DNA from: CAISDH01 sp964398805
GTDB lineage: Archaea > Micrarchaeota > Micrarchaeia > Micrarchaeales > Micrarchaeaceae
Length of the DNA: 6,744 nt
Reading direction: 5' to 3'
NCBI GenBank assembly: GCA_964398805.1
Contig: CAYNNI010000056.1
Location: 1-6,744 of the forward strand
Below the pieces are notes generated by a model that was not told the origin of the DNA, searched no databases, and was given only the letters and a program-made list of their open reading frames with translations. The translations under genes and the position numbers were made by a program. This document shows, in pieces, positions 5,637 to 6,744 of the stretch (its first letter is position 1; every line of letters starts with the position of its first letter).

Positions 5637-5858
5637 TCATGTTATCGCAGAATGAAAACATCGACTGCTGCGACGTGGAGTTCGGAAGGCGTTCGCGTAA
5701 TAGTACCGCATCATGCCTCCCATCCCGTATGCGCCATAGGCGCCCAGCATGCCCGGATAATAAGAGGGAGGAAGCAGGGCGACCATGGCAATGAACAGCA
5801 GCACCGCTATGGCAATGGCTACACATAGTATTCCAAACAGCGCATCGCGCTCCTTCAT
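5637..5858 (-). CDS. Small Gly/Tyr/Met-rich membrane protein, probably frameshifted near its end
   Basis: As read, it encodes 73 residues: one membrane segment (about 7-29), then YYPGMLGAYGAYGMGGMMRYYYANAF rich in Tyr, Gly and Met (33-58; key residues Met37, Met46, Met49, Met50), then an Arg-rich tail unlike the rest. The tail uses CGA, CGT and CGC for Arg where this region prefers AGG. The alternative frame from about 5684 reads PNSTSQQSM...DAFANATR to a TGA at 5608-5610, which looks far more natural. One missing C in a TTCC run would join the two and give an 83-residue protein overlapping the next gene. The ATG at 5858 is 27 bases from the TATA centre, so the mRNA is probably leaderless. 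It heads the seven-gene operon. The Met-rich stretch could touch copper, as in small membrane proteins of metal clusters; function is unknown. Confidence 0.65.
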   Translation of the reverse strand: MKERDALFGILCVAIAIAVLLFIAMVALLPPSYYPGMLGAYGAYGMGGMMRYYYANAFRTPRRSSRCFHSAIT

Positions 5859-5879
5859 GTATGAATTACAGTTTAGGGC

Positions 5880-5893
5880 ATATTTAAAGATAT
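5880..5893. promoter_or_regulatory. Bidirectional TATA element for unit 1 and the plus-strand gene
   Basis: ATATTTAAAGATAT contains the palindromic core TTTAAA (5883-5888). Its centre is 27 bases from the ATG at 5858 on the minus strand and 27 bases from the GTG at 5912 on the plus strand. This is the expected distance from an archaeal TATA box to the transcription start, so both transcripts could begin at their start codons. No SD precedes the ATG at 5858, which supports a leaderless message. Confidence 0.7.
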
Positions 5894-5911
5894 GGCGTCC
5901 AATAATTACGG

Positions 5912-6340
5912 GTGCTCCGCATGGAGTGGAAGCTCATGAGGATATTCGTATCAGGCAAGCTCGTAAGGAGCGCGGGCGCGAATGCCGAAAGCAGAGCGGG
6001 CGCAGGGAGGCCTGCTCAGCATGCCGCGTGCATAATACTGGCCATGCTCGCCGTAAGGGCGGAATTCGGCATCGGGTACAGAAGGACGTGCGCTTATTTC
6101 AGGGAAAGCGGATACACGAAACTCCCTGATTTCAGGACCATGAGCTGGCGCGCGAATAAGCTCAAGAGAAGCAGGATAGGAATCAGCGTCGCATCCTGCG
6201 ATAGCGGCGAGGAGCGCTGGATGATCGTGCACGGCGCGGGCCGCGGCAAGACGTTCGTAAGGACCGCACGCATAGGCAAGAGCGCAGGAATGCGCCTCGT
6301 AAGGGGGCTCGGCGAGGATTACGTGGAGATGGCGCTATAG
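5912..6340 (+). CDS. Small basic protein resembling the N-terminal part of an IS5/IS4-like transposase
   Basis: The protein has 142 residues from GTG 5912, or 139 from ATG 5921. GRPAQHAACIILAMLAVRAE, then FGIGYRRTCAYFRESGYTKLP, then DFRTMSWRANKL resembles the helical N-terminal region of IS5/IS4-type transposases (GxP...L..R..FGLGYRxxxxFL...PDYxTxxRRxxKL). In those proteins the DDE domain follows; here only about 50 residues follow (DSGEERWMIVHGAGRGKTF, then a basic end) before a TAG. Codon use (AGG, ATA, GTA, GGC) matches the metal genes and there is no internal stop, so it reads as a maintained gene and not old debris. It may be a truncated or domesticated DNA-binding remnant, or an unrelated basic protein. 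GTG 5912 fits a leaderless start; GGGTG (5910-5914) would instead serve ATG 5921. Confidence 0.55.
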   Translation: MLRMEWKLMRIFVSGKLVRSAGANAESRAGAGRPAQHAACIILAMLAVRAEFGIGYRRTCAYFRESGYTKLPDFRTMSWRANKLKRSRIGISVASCDSGEERWMIVHGAGRGKTFVRTARIGKSAGMRLVRGLGEDYVEMAL

Positions 6341-6378
6341 CTGCGCCGGCGTCTGCGGCATAGCATTCCAGGCAGCGG

Positions 6379-6516
6379 CTACTTCACGTACCTCTTCGGA
6401 TCCTTGTCGAATGCGCGCTTGTCTTCTATGCAGCAGAAGTAATAGGTCTTGCCGTTGTACTTGCTCCTGAACTCGCTGTCCGAGTCCACAGCCATCCTGC
6501 ATACAAGGTCTTTCAT
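6379..6516 (-). CDS. YHS-like mini-protein lacking one conserved Cys, 45 residues
   Basis: The entire product is one YHS-type domain: DLVCRMAV (Cys6), FRSKYNGKTYYFCC (Cys28, Cys29), then IEDKRAF and DPKRYVK. The match to the 55-residue YHS protein (CxMxVxxxSxFRS...YxFC) is clear. The third conserved Cys, four residues after Cys28, is Asp32; Cys29 may replace it or the site may be altered. The ATG at 6516 follows GGTGGG with little spacing, and CTAAAAAGA (about 6544-6552) is a weak TATA-like site, so the mRNA is probably nearly leaderless. The gene converges with the plus-strand gene (38 bases between stops) and stands apart from the main operons, next to an insertion sequence end. Confidence 0.75.
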   Translation of the reverse strand: MKDLVCRMAVDSDSEFRSKYNGKTYYFCCIEDKRAFDKDPKRYVK

Positions 6517-6543
6517 CCCACCACGCGGATAGGTAGAAGCGCA

Positions 6544-6552
6544 TCTTTTTAG
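6544..6552 (-). promoter_or_regulatory. Weak TATA-like site before the solitary YHS gene
   Basis: The minus strand reads CTAAAAAGA centred about 31 bases before the ATG at 6516. This distance would put transcription start about 4 bases before the ATG. The sequence is a poorer TATA match than the other two boxes in the window. Confidence 0.35.
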
Positions 6553-6559
6553 ACTTTTG

Positions 6560-6592
6560 GTGCGTGTAAAGCAAACCCCTTAACTACACACA
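6560..6592. repeat. Imperfect inverted repeat at the transposase gene end
   Basis: GTGCGTGTA (6560-6568) and TACACACAT (6584-6592) can pair over 8 of 9 positions, counting one G-U pair, with a 15-base loop. The repeat straddles the transposase stop codon. It may be a terminator stem, or part of the element's terminal sequence, which I would place near TGTAAAGCAAACCCC (starting 6565). The other end of the element is outside the window, so the boundary cannot be confirmed. Confidence 0.35.
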
Positions 6593-6744
6593 TAAAGAGC
6601 CTTTGGAACCGTGCTTATTCCTCTGTGGAACCTCTGTTCATTGTACCAACTCCTGAACCCATTTATCTGTCCGTTTAACCATTGAGGAAACTTCTCCAGA
6701 AGGTTTGTAAACTCCTCCGCGACGTTCCTGATGGTCCTCTCAAC
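6580..6744 (-). mobile_element. Insertion sequence, 3' end: C-terminal part of an IS3/IS481-type transposase
   Basis: A partial gene, cut by the window's right edge, with 54 codons before a TAA at 6580-6582. The translation starts VERTIRNVAEEF and continues to FRSWYNEQRFHRGISTVPKAL and YVCS. VER...F is the usual context of the last acidic residue (Glu) of the DDE integrase fold, and WYN..R.H.GI.T.P.ALY is the typical ending of IS3/IS481 family transposases, which cut and join DNA during transposition. The sequence is richer in A/T at third positions (TTT, ACA, TTA, CAA) than the metal genes, which fits recent arrival. Family within IS3/IS481 cannot be settled from this end alone. Confidence 0.82.

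Noticed and set aside
5608..5826. A separate 72-residue minus-strand gene
   Set aside because: Its first half is out-of-frame reading of the Gly/Tyr/Met membrane protein. Only its last 25 residues look natural, and they are better explained as the frameshifted end of that protein.
6335..6574. A 79-residue minus-strand open frame over the solitary YHS gene
   Set aside because: The frame shifted by one holds the clear YHS domain with an ATG and nearby TATA-like site; the longer frame gives a Gln/Arg-rich shadow.
1..6744. CRISPR array, tRNA or rRNA genes
   Set aside because: No regularly spaced direct repeats and no tRNA-like or rRNA-like conserved stretches were seen on either strand.

Overview
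The window looks archaeal and is most consistent with a small DPANN-type archaeon such as a Micrarchaeota/Parvarchaeota-like lineage. The evidence is TTTAAA-core TATA boxes about 27 bases before gene starts that lack a leader, Shine-Dalgarno (SD) sites used inside operons, and heavy use of AGG (Arg) and ATA (Ile) codons. Lineage is an inference; no ribosomal marker is present.

Most of the window is a compact heavy-metal gene cluster on the minus strand, most likely for copper. It reads right to left as two probable transcription units. Unit 1 (5858 down to 2867) has seven closely packed genes: a small Gly/Tyr/Met-rich membrane protein with a suspected frameshift, a multi-spanning membrane protein with a CPLC motif, a soluble helical protein, two membrane-anchored extracytoplasmic Cys proteins (one with a Cys-Cys...DCNHG motif), and two single-domain YHS/TRASH metal-binding proteins. 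Unit 2 (2785 down to 191) has four genes: a two-helix DUF5676-like membrane protein, a free-standing 36-residue heavy-metal-binding domain, a CopA-type P1B-1 ATPase whose N-terminus is a YHS domain, and a 50-residue Cys-rich mini-protein sharing an ATGA overlap with the ATPase. Five of these genes are under 65 codons.

A near-symmetrical TATA element at 5880-5893 appears to fire both ways: to unit 1 and to a plus-strand gene at 5912-6340 that resembles the N-terminal part of an IS5/IS4-like transposase but ends at a clean stop. A further YHS mini-gene (6379-6516, minus) converges on it.

Both edges look mobile and are visibly richer in A/T than the centre. The right edge holds the C-terminal 54 codons of an IS3/IS481-type integrase-fold transposase. 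The left edge (1-190) has no convincing gene but holds a 43-base imperfect hairpin of the kind found at IS200/IS605 ends, plus a second perfect GC-rich hairpin.

Working model (inference): the ATPase exports Cu(I); the free YHS, HMBD and Cys-rich proteins bind or pass on the metal inside the cell; the membrane and extracytoplasmic proteins handle metal or thiol chemistry at the envelope. No recognisable metal-sensing repressor (CsoR, MerR, CopY, ArsR type) is encoded here.
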